A DNA stretch of 64,000 nt from Casuarina equisetifolia. Taxonomy: Eukaryota > Streptophyta > Magnoliopsida > Fagales > Casuarinaceae. The notes beneath the pieces were generated by a model that ran no database searches, was not told the DNA's origin, and saw only the letters and a program-made list of their open reading frames with translations. The position numbers and the translations under genes were made by a program. Where the stretch lies: the NCBI GenBank assembly GCA_028551475.1, contig CM052357.1, positions 26,371,745-26,435,744 on the forward strand. Reading direction: 5' to 3'. Positions 28,703-40,016 of this stretch are shown here, piece by piece. Position 1 is the stretch's first letter; each line of letters begins with the position of its first letter.

Positions 28703-31700
28703 ATGGCTTGGTGGGAAGGTGTTGATGAAACTCGTCTTCTGATTGCATCTGGTAATGAACTCCAGACCGTTGGGTTCCTTGGCCCTGCCTTTTTCTTTAA
28801 TTCTGCTACTTTACCTTCTAGAACATCTAATCTTGGATTGGAAATACTGGGTATGATACTGTACAAGGGGCAGCCAGGGCTGTCAATATTATGAAATCCG
28901 ATGGTCGATAAGATTGAACTTCCAACACTAGACTGTAAAGCTAGAAATGGCAAATATGCCTAATGACGTTTTTTTTATTGTTGACCTGACCATGACACTT
29001 TAAAAGATGGTGGATAATGTATTAATATGAGTCAAATCCAAATACAATACAGAATTCTGGATGATGGACAAAACAGATAAAGGGTAGAAGCATTTTGTAG
29101 CCTTTAGTATTTTGTTTTCTTTAGCTAACAATAAACTAATACCGAACTCCTGAAAATTGCCAGCTCTCACTAACCGATCGGGGGTGTGGAGTGGTAGCTG
29201 TTGATTGATTCACATTCTTTGTTATTAATTTGCTTGTCCTTTAGAGTATCTTTTACCGCACAATCTGTGAGAGAGGTGCTTCTTTCAGGATATCTCTAAG
29301 CAATTTATTTAGTTAAGTACTTGAAGTACCTATCATAGACAAGGCAGCGTTAGATTGAAGATGATCTTGTAGTTTCTACCTTTTTGCTAGGAAATTTGCT
29401 GACAGTTATATTCATTTTCTAAGCACTTCAATTTTCTTGGCTACTTTTTTTGTTATTACACACTATCACTTATAAACTAGTTTAAGTATTCTGATGTTTT
29501 TGGTTCATCCCTTAGATCCTGGGGCATCAGGAAATGGTGTTGGACAATTGCTGTCACTTCGCCATCCAAAATCAGGTGATGTACAAGAAGTTCATTTCTT
29601 AGTGTTTTCTCTCCCCTCTCCCATAGTTTACTTTTTCTTGTGAGGTGGCATTGTTCTGTTCTTTCGAAGATCTAGTTATGTGGAAAACCCAGTTGATGCG
29701 TTGGGGTATGTCTGTGATTGAAAAGACAACCTATACAGCCAAACGCTCACTTTTGGTTAGCTATACATTTCTGCTGACGTGACTTGCTGTCGAGTCCAGG
29801 CCATATCTGTATATATTTCTACAGGAGGTCTCTGAAGTTATACTTATTTGGAAGTGGTTGACATCTCATATATATGTTAATATCTCCCAAATTTTAATTG
29901 GAAGTGGTTTACGTATGGTGTATATACTAACATTTTCCAAGTTTTAATCTTTTCACTAACATGACAGGAAACAGAACTTGCTATCTGTTAGTCAATGGGC
30001 AGCTTCAAGAATTTCATTGGTTTAAGCAATCTTATGGATCTTGGTTCGTGGGGGATTATGTTTGTGAAGGTAGATGCGAGTTCTGCACAGTAATGTTTCA
30101 AGTTTGCCTTCTAAGAAATGTTAATCTTTAGATCGAAACATTGGCACTACCAAATACATTTTGTGCCATGAGAAACAATTCTCACCATTATGCTTATTCA
30201 CAAAGCACAAAGTGCAAGTGTCACCTGTTTGAAACCAAGTGCACATTATATGCCCCTTTCTTGGTGTTGCTGAGTGCCAGGTGCTCTTAATTGCAAAGGT
30301 CTCTTGGAGCACATTCATGAAGCACAAAGTGCAATTGTTGCCTGATCGAAGTGAACTGCACATTATATGCATTTCAAGTCGTTATACTTCAGTTCTACTA
30401 GATAGGCATGATCTTTTCTTGAATCCTTGATGACCAAAAGGCATATAGCTATATTCTTAGATGATTGATACGTACAATTTTGAGGACTCAGAGGGAAAAA
30501 AGATCATGCAGTATTATCTAATAATTCTAACATCGTACGCTAGTTCTTAATGTGGTCCAGCTGTATATCTACTTTTTTCCGTTTTGTACCTGAAACTGCT
30601 TGAAGCGTCTGCTGCCCGTTTGATTTGGATCCTTCTTGTTTGTATTTCCAGTAATGCTAATTTAATATAACTTTTGGTTTCCCCGTACAGATGGCAGCCT
30701 ATATACTGCAACTCCAGTTGATCTTGTTTTCATTCTTCTGCCCATTTTTGAGGAAGCTAGAATGAAGGTGCAATTGATTTTGTGGTGTTTAACCGTGCTA
30801 TGTGGATCAGGACTGCAAATAATGTTCTACTACTTTTTTTTCCCCCGTTCTAATTGTTCACTCAATCACAATTCACCATTTGGATTGGAAAAAGTTGAGC
30901 TTATTTAAAATGTCTTTAATGTCTCCCTGCTGTAAATATATACACTCTCCCTCTTCTACACCAGAGAATCCTTCTCTGTGTAATCGCCTCTTCCAATTCT
31001 GATCTTCTAGACTTGGCATTGTCTCTCAATGCCAAATCTATGTTCTGATTATTTAGTTTTTCTCTTAATCTTACTGGCAGCGGTACTCCTTTGAAATGAA
31101 TGCAGAACGGGGATGATCCTGGGAAATTCAGGCAGTTGGATGAGATAACTTTTGTTGATGGGTATCCTGGATATCGACATTTATTGTCTATTGCGGAGAA
31201 TTCAATGCAAGTGGTCTGCGAAGTGAAAGGTGGCTGTATACCATTTACGATTTTTCTTTTTCTTTGTCATTTTTGTTTTGTTTGGGCGATGACGGGGAGG
31301 TTGTTATGCATATACAGTTCTTGCGTGCTAAAAAACATTACGTTCACTTGTATTCTGGCATGCAACTAGGTTTCTTGGGTCAGAGTTTCTTTGTCACTCT
31401 TCCTACGGCACCTCACTGTTTGTGACATGCGACCAACTGACAAATTGAAAGCCAACCATTCTTTGTATACCTTAACCCTTGGGAACATTGAGGATCTAAA
31501 GATAGGTTCCAATCCATGTCAATACCGTCAAATGTGTGGTGAAAACTCTTCTAACTATTTTTTTTTTTTCATATTTCAAGGTGATGTCAAATACTCCTAT
31601 ATGTTTTATCAGATCGATAGTGTCCGATTTATGCTTATTCTCTCTCTACATTTGCAGAAGTAGGATCATCAAAGTTTTTTAGACTTGATGACTCAAAGGT

Positions 31701-33172
31701 TCTAGCTTGGCTATACCACAAGGTATGCATGATCCAATCTTCCTGTTTATATGCAATAAGCATTTTGGTAAGAAACATTGTAAACTGTTTTAAAACAAAT
31801 GATTAATCCAACTTACCTTTTCTTGTGCTCTTTGGATTATCTAACTGCAAGCAATTAAGATCATGTATTAATAGTAGTTTTCATTTTTTATTATTGGTTC
31901 CTTTAACAATTTTATGGGTTTTTTGGTTTGGTAATTGCAGGTATGTCAGCTAAAACAGACACTTTCCACACTTGACAAAAACTATGCAGCACAACAAGAG
32001 AAGGATACATGTATGATCAAGCTTTTCATATCATGGGTTTTCTAGCTAATCACCACAATGGGATTACTATATATTATGGAGAAATGGGGAGAAAGGGTGG
32101 TCAACCCACTTTTACTTGATATAAAGACTTTGTATCAAGGAGACTGTTGGCAAGGTTATGGGTGTTATTTAGTAAAATTTCTTTGCTAACACTGATTGAT
32201 AACTGACCTTTCCATTAATGCAACTGCTTTGAGAATTTGATAAAGGCGGGAGGGAGGTGTGGGGTATGGTGAAGACTGATACAATGATAAAATGGTTGTG
32301 GTTTGGACTAACAACAAAATTGCTGGGAAATATGAAACCAATCGTATCCGTTCGTTCTCTATGCTTGTTTATGCCACTGGTATTTTCTTTTCAAATGTCA
32401 AGTATACGGTCTAGTTCGGCTCTAAATCTTGTTTTTCACTTCATTAATGCTCAACTGTTACTAGTGCAGTAGCTGACGCAGTTTCAATATTGGGGGAGTA
32501 TGTGAAGGATGAGCCTTGGTTGAAGCTATTGTGCGGTCATCTGAAGTATTCCCTTGTTCAGTTTTTCCATTCAACACATCATTAACACTCTATCATACTG
32601 TGTTTCCTTTTAAGAATATCACAAGTATAGGTTACTGAATGTGCTTGTAGGTTAAATTTAATGGAGATAAATAAGAAAGCCCCAGAAGTTGAGAGCTTCT
32701 CAGCTGCTTCTGGAAATAACCTGGAGTCTCAGAATGCCATACTGGTACGAGTTATTAGAAGTTGAATGTATGACAACTTATTGGTTGCAACTATATTATT
32801 TGTCTAAGAAAGAATCTCAAATTATGATGTGCTAACTTCCCTGCTTCTTGTATTTCCATTGCATAAGCCAATTGCTCAGCTAGTAAAGTCTGATGGCATT
32901 TTTCCGTTTTTGTAATCGAATTATGCATTAACCGTTCGTGGGGTTTATAGTTGAGTCATTGGTAGAGAGAGAGGATTGCCAAAGATGCTTATGTTAAGCA
33001 GTGATTCGAGTTTTCAATTCATTCTGAATGCTCTTCATATTGCACTATTTCTCAGGGAAAAGGAAGTGACAAAAAGAGTGCAAAAACCGGAAAGCAAGCT
33101 AAGAAGGCTAAAGTGGAGACAGAATCGAGGAACATCAAAGAAATGTTTTGCAGGGCGTCAAGGAGAAAGTGA
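28703..33172 (+). CDS. RNASEH2B: Ribonuclease H2 subunit B
   Basis: Ten exons: 28703-28751, 29516-29575, 29968-30069, 30691-30767, 31106-31229, 31658-31722, 31941-32010, 32470-32545, 32651-32744, 33056-33172. They total 834 nt, or 277 aa. RNase H2 is a nuclear trimer that removes ribonucleotides from DNA and RNA from hybrids; B is a structural, non-catalytic subunit. Diagnostic stretches are LLSLRHPKSG, FHWFKQSYGSWFVGDYV, ATPVDLVFILLPIFEEA in the N-terminal triple-barrel domain, then RLDDSKVLAWLYHKV and LGEYVKDEPWLKLL of the winged-helix part. A Lys-rich tail (KKSAKTGKQAKKAKVE) and NIKEMFCRASRRK end the protein; the latter resembles a PCNA-interacting (PIP-like) motif. Start: MAWWEGVDETRLLIAS fits the family. 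An in-frame ATG at 28664 would add a hydrophobic 13-residue extension without family support. Confidence 0.92.
30199..30378. repeat. Direct repeat in intron 3 of RNASEH2B
   Basis: About 60 bp (CACAAAGTGCAA...CTGCACATTATATGC theme) occur at about 30199-30260 and again at about 30317-30377, a spacing of about 118 bp. It is non-coding. Confidence 0.7.
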
Positions 33173-33658
33173 CCATTATTACTGAAAAGAGTGGACGTTA
33201 CTCCTGATATTCTTATCATTACAGTGAATCTGTGGACATTGGATTCGTGATTTTTCAGAAGATTGGCATCTGCTCCCAAGCAACGGTGTAATCATTCTGC
33301 TCAGTCGTTGGTGTCAATGATTTTTATCATGTCTACATCAATGTCAACTTCTTTTACGTTGATAGAATAGTCAACTTTTTTATTTGATCAATCCATGTAA
33401 TTGAAAATTTTCTGTCCAGTGGAAAGGCAAGGGGATAACCCAGTGGCTAGAAATAAAATAGAGCCCTCACTCACCATAAAAACTAAAGAAAAGATAATTG
33501 AAGAAAACATTAGCAGCATGCAGTGGCGACTTATCGCATGCAATTGCTGTTGCAGCAGCATGCCCTAGCTGGACCGACAAAGAAAAAAGAAGACGAACAG
33601 AGTGACTTAGAGGCAGCCTGAGCACTAGCTACATATGAAATCAACGAAAGAAGAGGGT

Positions 33659-33692
<34 letters not shown>

Positions 33693-34250
33693 CTCCGATT
33701 AAAGAGAGTTGGGAAGGTATAGATGGGGGGAATAAATTGCTACCAACCCCCAAACTGTGGCACCAAAAGAGGAAATTCTGAACTCTTCTCTCGCTAATTT
33801 GCCAGTTTTGGCCAGATTTGACCCCAAACATAGCTAATCTAAATCTGTACCAGTGCGGAACATCCTTACTCATGAAGAATAGAATGTACTCAAATGCTGT
33901 GTGTGCATGGATGCCAGCAACCATCATACTTCAAACAAAAAACTTGAGCACCTAAAAGGTAAGGAAGAAACAAAGAAAATAAAATTTTATTTGTATTCCA
34001 ATGCCCGTAAGAATGTAGTATTTTCTAAGAGACCATTGATGGTGGTGAGAGAGGTGATGAAGGAAGGTAAAGGACAAGAAGACATGACAGATAAAAGAAA
34101 GAAGGAATAAATCTTGTTGAGATAGAAGAACTATATTTGGGGAGGGGAAACAAATCAATAAGAGGCGCAGATGTAGGAAATGACAGATAAACACACAAAG
34201 AGGAACTAATGGACTCACAAGCCAAACTCTCCTTAGCTTACCACTAAGCC
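33173..34250. other. RNASEH2B 3' flank and spacer
   Basis: No gene seen. It contains a GA microsatellite at 33659-33690. Minus-strand open frames here are low-complexity Ser-Leu runs. Confidence 0.5.
33659..33690. repeat. (GA)n microsatellite
   Basis: About 15 GA units broken by one GC step. Confidence 0.9.
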
Positions 34251-34525
34251 TAGATTTTATATAGAGGGCCCACCTTACTTAAAAACTAGTTCATAAGTGG
34301 GGTTTTATCTCCATATATATGGAGCTCTCTTTTGTGTTTTGTGACCGATGTGAGATTGCTCCCAATAGTCCCTCCATCACACATTGGGTTAGATCAGCCC
34401 ATGTTTGACCCACTTTTAAGTTTGTTGATAGCTTATGTTTGTTCTTTTAGTTTTTAGCCCAACCTTAAGTATTTCAGGTTTCTAGTCTAGTACCCATATT
34501 TGCTACGCTTAATATAATTGAAATG

Positions 34526-34539
34526 TGGCTCTGATACCA
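34526..34539 (-). other. Primer-binding site of a TRIM-like unit
   Basis: TGGTATCAGAGCCA on the minus strand is a perfect 14-nt complement of the 3' end of plant initiator Met tRNA. Equivalent sites are at 35207-35220 (one mismatch), 36566-36579 (perfect), 37248-37261 (one mismatch) and about 37931-37945 (one inserted base). The site near 35890 is decayed. Confidence 0.85.
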
Positions 34540-36406
34540 TTGTTAGATTTTATATGGAAGGTCCACCTAACTTAAAAATCGGTTCATAAGTGAGAGTTTA
34601 TCTCTGTATATATGGAGCTCTCTTTTGTGTTTTGTGCCCGATGTGGGATTGCACCTAACATTGTTAGTTTTAGTAAAAAGAAAAATAATTTGCAATAGAA
34701 AGGATTTATGGTAGGTTTGGAAAAGAGAAAAGAATAAGGGAGATTGAGGAAGTTATAAGAAAGGTTGAGTGGAGTCTGTTGTCCCCAAATTAATTGAAAG
34801 GAAGGAAAGAAAAAGAGGTTGCTTTACTGATAGGTAGTTATTCACATTACATTCATTAGTCATTTGGCTCTAATTTCTACAGCTTATAATTGACTACAAC
34901 AACGTTTTATAGATATTTTACTAACCAACTTCTTCTTTAGGCAAAATTCTTCTTGATCTTACCGAAATTTTATAGATATTTCTTCCTTGTACTAACTAAT
35001 ATGAAGCTCTCTTTTGTGTTTTGTGGCTGATGTGAAACTACTCTCAACAGTCCCCCATTACACATCCGACCAAATCAACCCATGTCTAAACCACTTTTAC
35101 GTTTGTTGACAATTCATGTTTATCCATTTAGTTTTTAGCCCAAGCTTAAGTATTTCAAGTTTCTGGCCTAGTACATATATTTTCCAAACCCAATAGAACC
35201 GAAACGTGGCTTTGATACCATTATTAGATTTTATATGAAGGGTCTATCTCACTTACAAATCGATTCATAAGTGAGAGTTTATCTCCATATATATGGAGCT
35301 CTCTTTTATGTTTTGTGCTTGATGTGGGATTTCTCTCAACATTGTTAATTTTGGTGAAAAGAAAGATAGTTTGCAGCAAAAAAGATTTATGGTAGGTTTG
35401 GAAAAGAAAAAGGAAGAAGGTAGATTAAAGAAGTTAAAAGAAAGGTTGAGTGGAGCTCATTGTCCCTAAACTAGTTGAAAGGAAGGAAAGGAAAAGAAGT
35501 TGCTTTATTGATGGGTAGTTATTCACATTACATTCATTGGTCATTTGGCTTTTATTTATATAGCTTATAACTAACTTCAACAGCCTTTTGTAGATATTTT
35601 ACTAACTGACTTCTTCTTTGAGCGAAATTTTTCTTAATCTTGTCAAAATTCTACAGATATTTCTTCTTTGCACTGAGTAATATGAAACTCTCTTTTTTGT
35701 TTTGTGCGTAATGTAAGACTACTCCTAACAATCCCCTTGTCAAATATCAAGCCGGATCAGCTCATGTTTAATCCACTTTTAAGTTTGTTGACAGCCCATG
35801 TCTGTCCTTTTAGTTTTTAGGCCAAACTTTAAGTATTTTAGGTTTCTGGCCTAATATCCATATTTGCCACTTTTAATATAACCGAAACATAGCTTTAATG
35901 CCACTGTTAGATTTTATATAAAGGGTTCACCTCACTTAAAAATTGGTTCATAAGTGAGAATTTATCTCCATATATATAGAGCTCTTTTTTGTGTTTTGTG
36001 CTCAATATGGAATTGCTCTCAACATTATTGGTTTTAGTAAAAAGAAAAATAGTTTACAGTAGAAAAAATTTATGGTAGGTTTGAGAGAAAGGAAGATGAG
36101 AGATTGAGAAAGTTAAAAGAAAGGTTGAGTGAAACCCTTCGTCCCCAAACTAGTTAAAAGGAAGGAAAAGAAAAAATGTTATTTTACTTATGGAAAGTTA
36201 TTCACATTACATTTATTGGTTATTTGGCTCTTATTTATACAGCTTATAACTGATTACAACAACCTTTTGTAGATATTTTACTAACCAACTTCTTTGGGCA
36301 GAATTATTCTTGATCTTATTGAAATTCTATAGGTATTTCTTCTTCGCATTGACTAATATGAAACTCTCTTTTGTATTTTGTGCCTGATATGGGATTGCTC
36401 CCAACA

Positions 36407-36417
36407 GTTCCCCCATC
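36407..36417 (-). other. Polypurine tract of a TRIM-like unit
   Basis: GATGGGGGAAC lies immediately 5' of the LTR start TGTTGGGAG on the minus strand, the position expected for plus-strand priming. Related purine tracts abut the other LTRs. Confidence 0.65.
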
Positions 36418-38058
36418 ACACATCTAGCCAGATCAGCCTATGTTTGACCCACTTTTAAGTTTATTGATAGCCTATGTCTGCCCCTTTAGTTTTTGAGCCA
36501 AACTTTAAGTATTTTAGGTTTCTGGCCTAGTACTCATATTTGCCACACTTAGTATAACTGAAACATGGCTCTGATACCATTGTTAGATTTTATATGAAGG
36601 GTCTACCTCATTTAAAAACTAATTTATAAATGGGAGTTTATCTCCATATATATGAAGCTCTCTTTTGTGTTTTATGCTCGATATGGGATTGCTCCTAACA
36701 TTGTTGGTTTTGGTAAAAAGAAAGATAATTTGCAGTAAAAAAGATTTATGTTAGGTGTGAAAAAGAGATATGAAGAAGAGAGATTAAGGAAGTTAAAAGA
36801 AAGGTTGAGTGGAACCTGTTGTCCCCAAATTAGTTGAAAGGAAGGAAAGAAAAAGAAGTTACTTTATTGATGAATGGTTATTCACATTACATTCATTGGT
36901 CATTTGACTTTTATTTATACAGTTTATAACTAACTTCAATAGCCTTTTGTAAATATTTTACTAACCGACTTATTCTTTAGGCAAAATTCTTCTTGATCTT
37001 GCCAAAATTCTGTAGATATTTCTTTTTTGCACTAACTAATATAAAGCTCTCTTTTGTATTTTGTGCCTAATGTGGGACTACTCCCAACAGACCCCTCGTT
37101 ACACATCGGGTCATATTAGCCCATATTTGACCCATTTTTAAGTTTGTTGACAACTCATGTTTGTCCCTTCAGTTTTTAACTTAGGCTTAAGTATTTCAAG
37201 TTTCTAGCCTAATACCCCTATTTGCTATGACTAATATAACTAAAATGTGGCTCTGATACTACTGTTAGATTTTATATGACGAGTTCACCTCATTTAAAAA
37301 CTAGTTCATAAGTAAGAGTTTATCTCTATAAATATGGAGCTTTCTTTTGTGTTTTGCGCTCGATGTGGGATTGCTTCCAACATTGTTGGTTTTAGTGAAA
37401 AGAAAGATAGTTTGCAGCATAAAAGATTTGTAGTAGGTTTGAAAAAAAGAAAAGAAGATGGAAGATTGAGGAAGTTAAAAGAAAGGTTGAGTGGAGCTCG
37501 TTGTCCCTAAACTAGTTGAAAGGAAGGAAAAGAAAAGAGATTATTTTACTTATGAGTAGTTATTCACATTACATTTATTGATCATTTGACTCTTATTTAT
37601 ACAGTTTATAACCGACTATAATAGCATTTTATAGATATTTTACTAACCGACTTCTTCTTTGGGTGAAATTCTTCTTGATCTTGTCAAAATTTTGTAGATA
37701 TTTCTTATTTGCATTGACTAATATGAAGCTCTCTTTTGTGTTTTGTGCCTAATGTGGGACTGCTCCCAACAATCCTCTTGTCACACATTGGGCCGGATTA
37801 GCTCATGTCTGACCCACTTTTAAGTTTGTTGATAACTCATGTTTGTCCCTTTAGTTTTTGGGCCAAATTTTAAGTATTTTAGGTTTTTGGCCTAATACTC
37901 ATATTTACCATGCCTCGTATAATTGAAACATGGCTCTCGATACCATTGTTAGATTTTATATGGAGGGCCCACTTCACTTAAAAATCGTTCATGAGGGTTT
38001 ATCTCCATATATATGGAGCTTTTTATGTTTTGTGGCCAATGTGGGACTACTCCCAACA

Positions 38059-40016
38059 AGGACATCCCATGATATTCAACTATTAGCCCATTCCACATTA
38101 TCACTATATAGTGTATGATGAGACATAAAACCAACTTGAGTGTAAATAGATTGGTGCCACACGGTTCAAAGATTGGTTTGTAACACCTTGAGTGTAAAGA
38201 TAAATAAGCTTTATAGGAACAAAGAGACCCGGAAAGTTAAGAGACATAAACCTAACTTGTTCTCCTTTATAGTAGAAAAGCTAAAAGGAGAGCTACATAG
38301 GGAGAACCAACTCTCATAAGCCTTGAGACTAAAAATAAGTCTTCATTTTAATTGCTCAATAATGGTAGGATACAAGGATTTGATTGCTTGAGGAAGAAGA
38401 AGTCGTGGTTTAGTTTCTGGTTTGAAAAGAAGCACGCCTAGTTTTGAAGGGAGCTAGGGTCTCGGACTACTGTTGGTTTAGCTAAGTTGGGATATGGGAT
38501 CTGGGTATGGAGGTTTAAAGAAAATCAAGCCAAACACAAAAAGTACAGCAAATAAAACAATCAAAAATGGCTGGAAGAAAACCTATTCATTTCATTCAAC
38601 TAGAGTGATAGACAAAGAATAATAAGACAAAAAATAAAGTTCTTTCTTAACTTAGCTGCAGCTACTGCAGCCCTTCTACACCGATAATTTTTTGGTCATC
38701 TAAACAAGCAGAGGCATGCTCACCATTCCATTTTACCTAAAACGTAACTCTGTTGGACAAAACATTACCTTGATGCATGTGGCGCAAAGCAAACACCAGA
38801 TGCGTAGCAGCAAATTATTATACATTAGATAATTGCTAAGTTCCTATTTTCTTCTTTTTTTATTTTTATTTTCTTGAATGTTTTTGGCGGTGAAGGAGTT
38901 ATTTTTTTATTTATTTTTTTAGCTAAGCAAAAGACTGCAAAGAATTGAATACTTGAGCTAAGACCTCTTATTCAATGGAGATCTTAGGCTACTAGTAGCT
39001 CCACTGAATTACTAGCAAATTGACAATAACTATCAAATAAACCCAACATTTGAGGCACAGATGTCACTTACTGTCATGGAACTGACATCAATATGGACTG
39101 CATTCTGTCCAGAAATATGGATATAGTATTTTAACTAAACTAGTCAAGTCGTTTGACTTGTAAGCCATAGTTAAAAGCTTCCTCTTAGGAGTCTTGAACT
39201 CTAAAGAACCACTAAGTAGTAGGCGAAAGCTGGGAACGAGTGGAAAGATGTAAAAGCCTGCAGTAAGGCCATTTGGCTTTGCACATGCTATTCTTGGGAA
39301 GGAAAATCTCCATATCCGTGAATTATGAGTTTTGAGCTATTTTGTTTTTTAGTTTTAATATCTATGAGCAGTTAGAAGAGATAGCAGAAGAGTTCCATCA
39401 AATTTCCTTCCCCTAGTTTCAAGACATAACATTTGTGAATTTTCGGAATCAGATATTGACGGCAGGGACGACCATCTTGGGCATCACCTTGACGTTTTCT
39501 AGTGGAGGAGAGAAGTTAGAGTAGGTCAAACACCCAGCAACCGCTAATGAGGGGTGCTGTCTGATGAAGTTGATTAGTCTGAAGCGAAAAACAGGTAGAA
39601 AGAGAGAGAGGTGTGAATGCTTGGGTGGAAGAATTCAAATTAGCTAAAAGAACCCAACAGCTAAATTTGGAGGAGGGAACTGATAAACAGAAAGGTCAGG
39701 TGCTTGATGCCGTGGCCACGAAGAAAATCAAACGTCGAAGAAACAAGAAAGCTCTAGAGGAGAGAGACCTTCTTTGTCTCTCTTGCCTCTTGGAGGGAGA
39801 TAAAGGAGATCCATGAAAGGAAAACGCTTCTGCAACCGAGGGGAAGAGTAAATTTGCACGAGTTTTTTGCCCTTTTTTTGTTTGTTCTTTAGAGGCTTCC
39901 AATAAAATCCAGTGCCAGAAACATATAAATGTTCCCTCTTGCTTGTACAGCAAGATGACCAAATTTTGAGTTTGTTTGCTCGAATTTTGGTTTTCTTCGT
40001 TCTACTTGAACAAAAA
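38059..40016. other. Spacer and upstream region of the USP-domain kinase gene
   Basis: AT-rich and without a supported gene to about 39450. The last 500 bp are richer in GA and probably hold the promoter and leader of the next gene. The open frame at 39613-39816 has no recognisable domain and lies in this leader region. Confidence 0.45.

Larger units (their letters stand above)
34251..38058 (-). mobile_element. Tandem array of a TRIM-like LTR element, about 680-bp period
   Basis: On the minus strand, five long LTR-like units (34541-35049, 35222-35730, 35905-36406, 36581-37089, 37263-37771; four are 509 bp, one 502 bp) alternate with internal segments of about 172-176 bp. Each LTR has TG...CA ends (TGTTGGGAG...ATCTAACA in element sense). 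The primer-binding site follows directly (TGGTATCAGAGCCA, complementary to initiator Met tRNA), and a purine tract (GATGGGGGA) precedes the next LTR. The array is capped by short LTR forms (34251-34367 and 37947-38058, about 112-117 bp). Repeat starts at 34543, 35224, 35907, 36583, 37265 and 37949 give periods of 681, 683, 676, 682 and 684. There is no coding capacity, as expected of TRIMs. No target-site duplication was found around the array. Confidence 0.85.

Noticed and set aside
33625..33927. Minus-strand frame rich in Ser-Leu
   Set aside because: It results from the GA microsatellite; the rest has no recognisable content.
34251..38058. CRISPR-like or centromeric satellite interpretation of the regular repeats
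   Set aside because: The period is about 680 bp with PBS, purine tract and TG...CA ends; this fits an LTR-derived array, not a CRISPR or a simple satellite.
39613..39816. 67-codon frame with a basic cluster upstream of the USP-kinase
   Set aside because: No domain, no exon partner, and it lies in the probable promoter and leader of the next gene.
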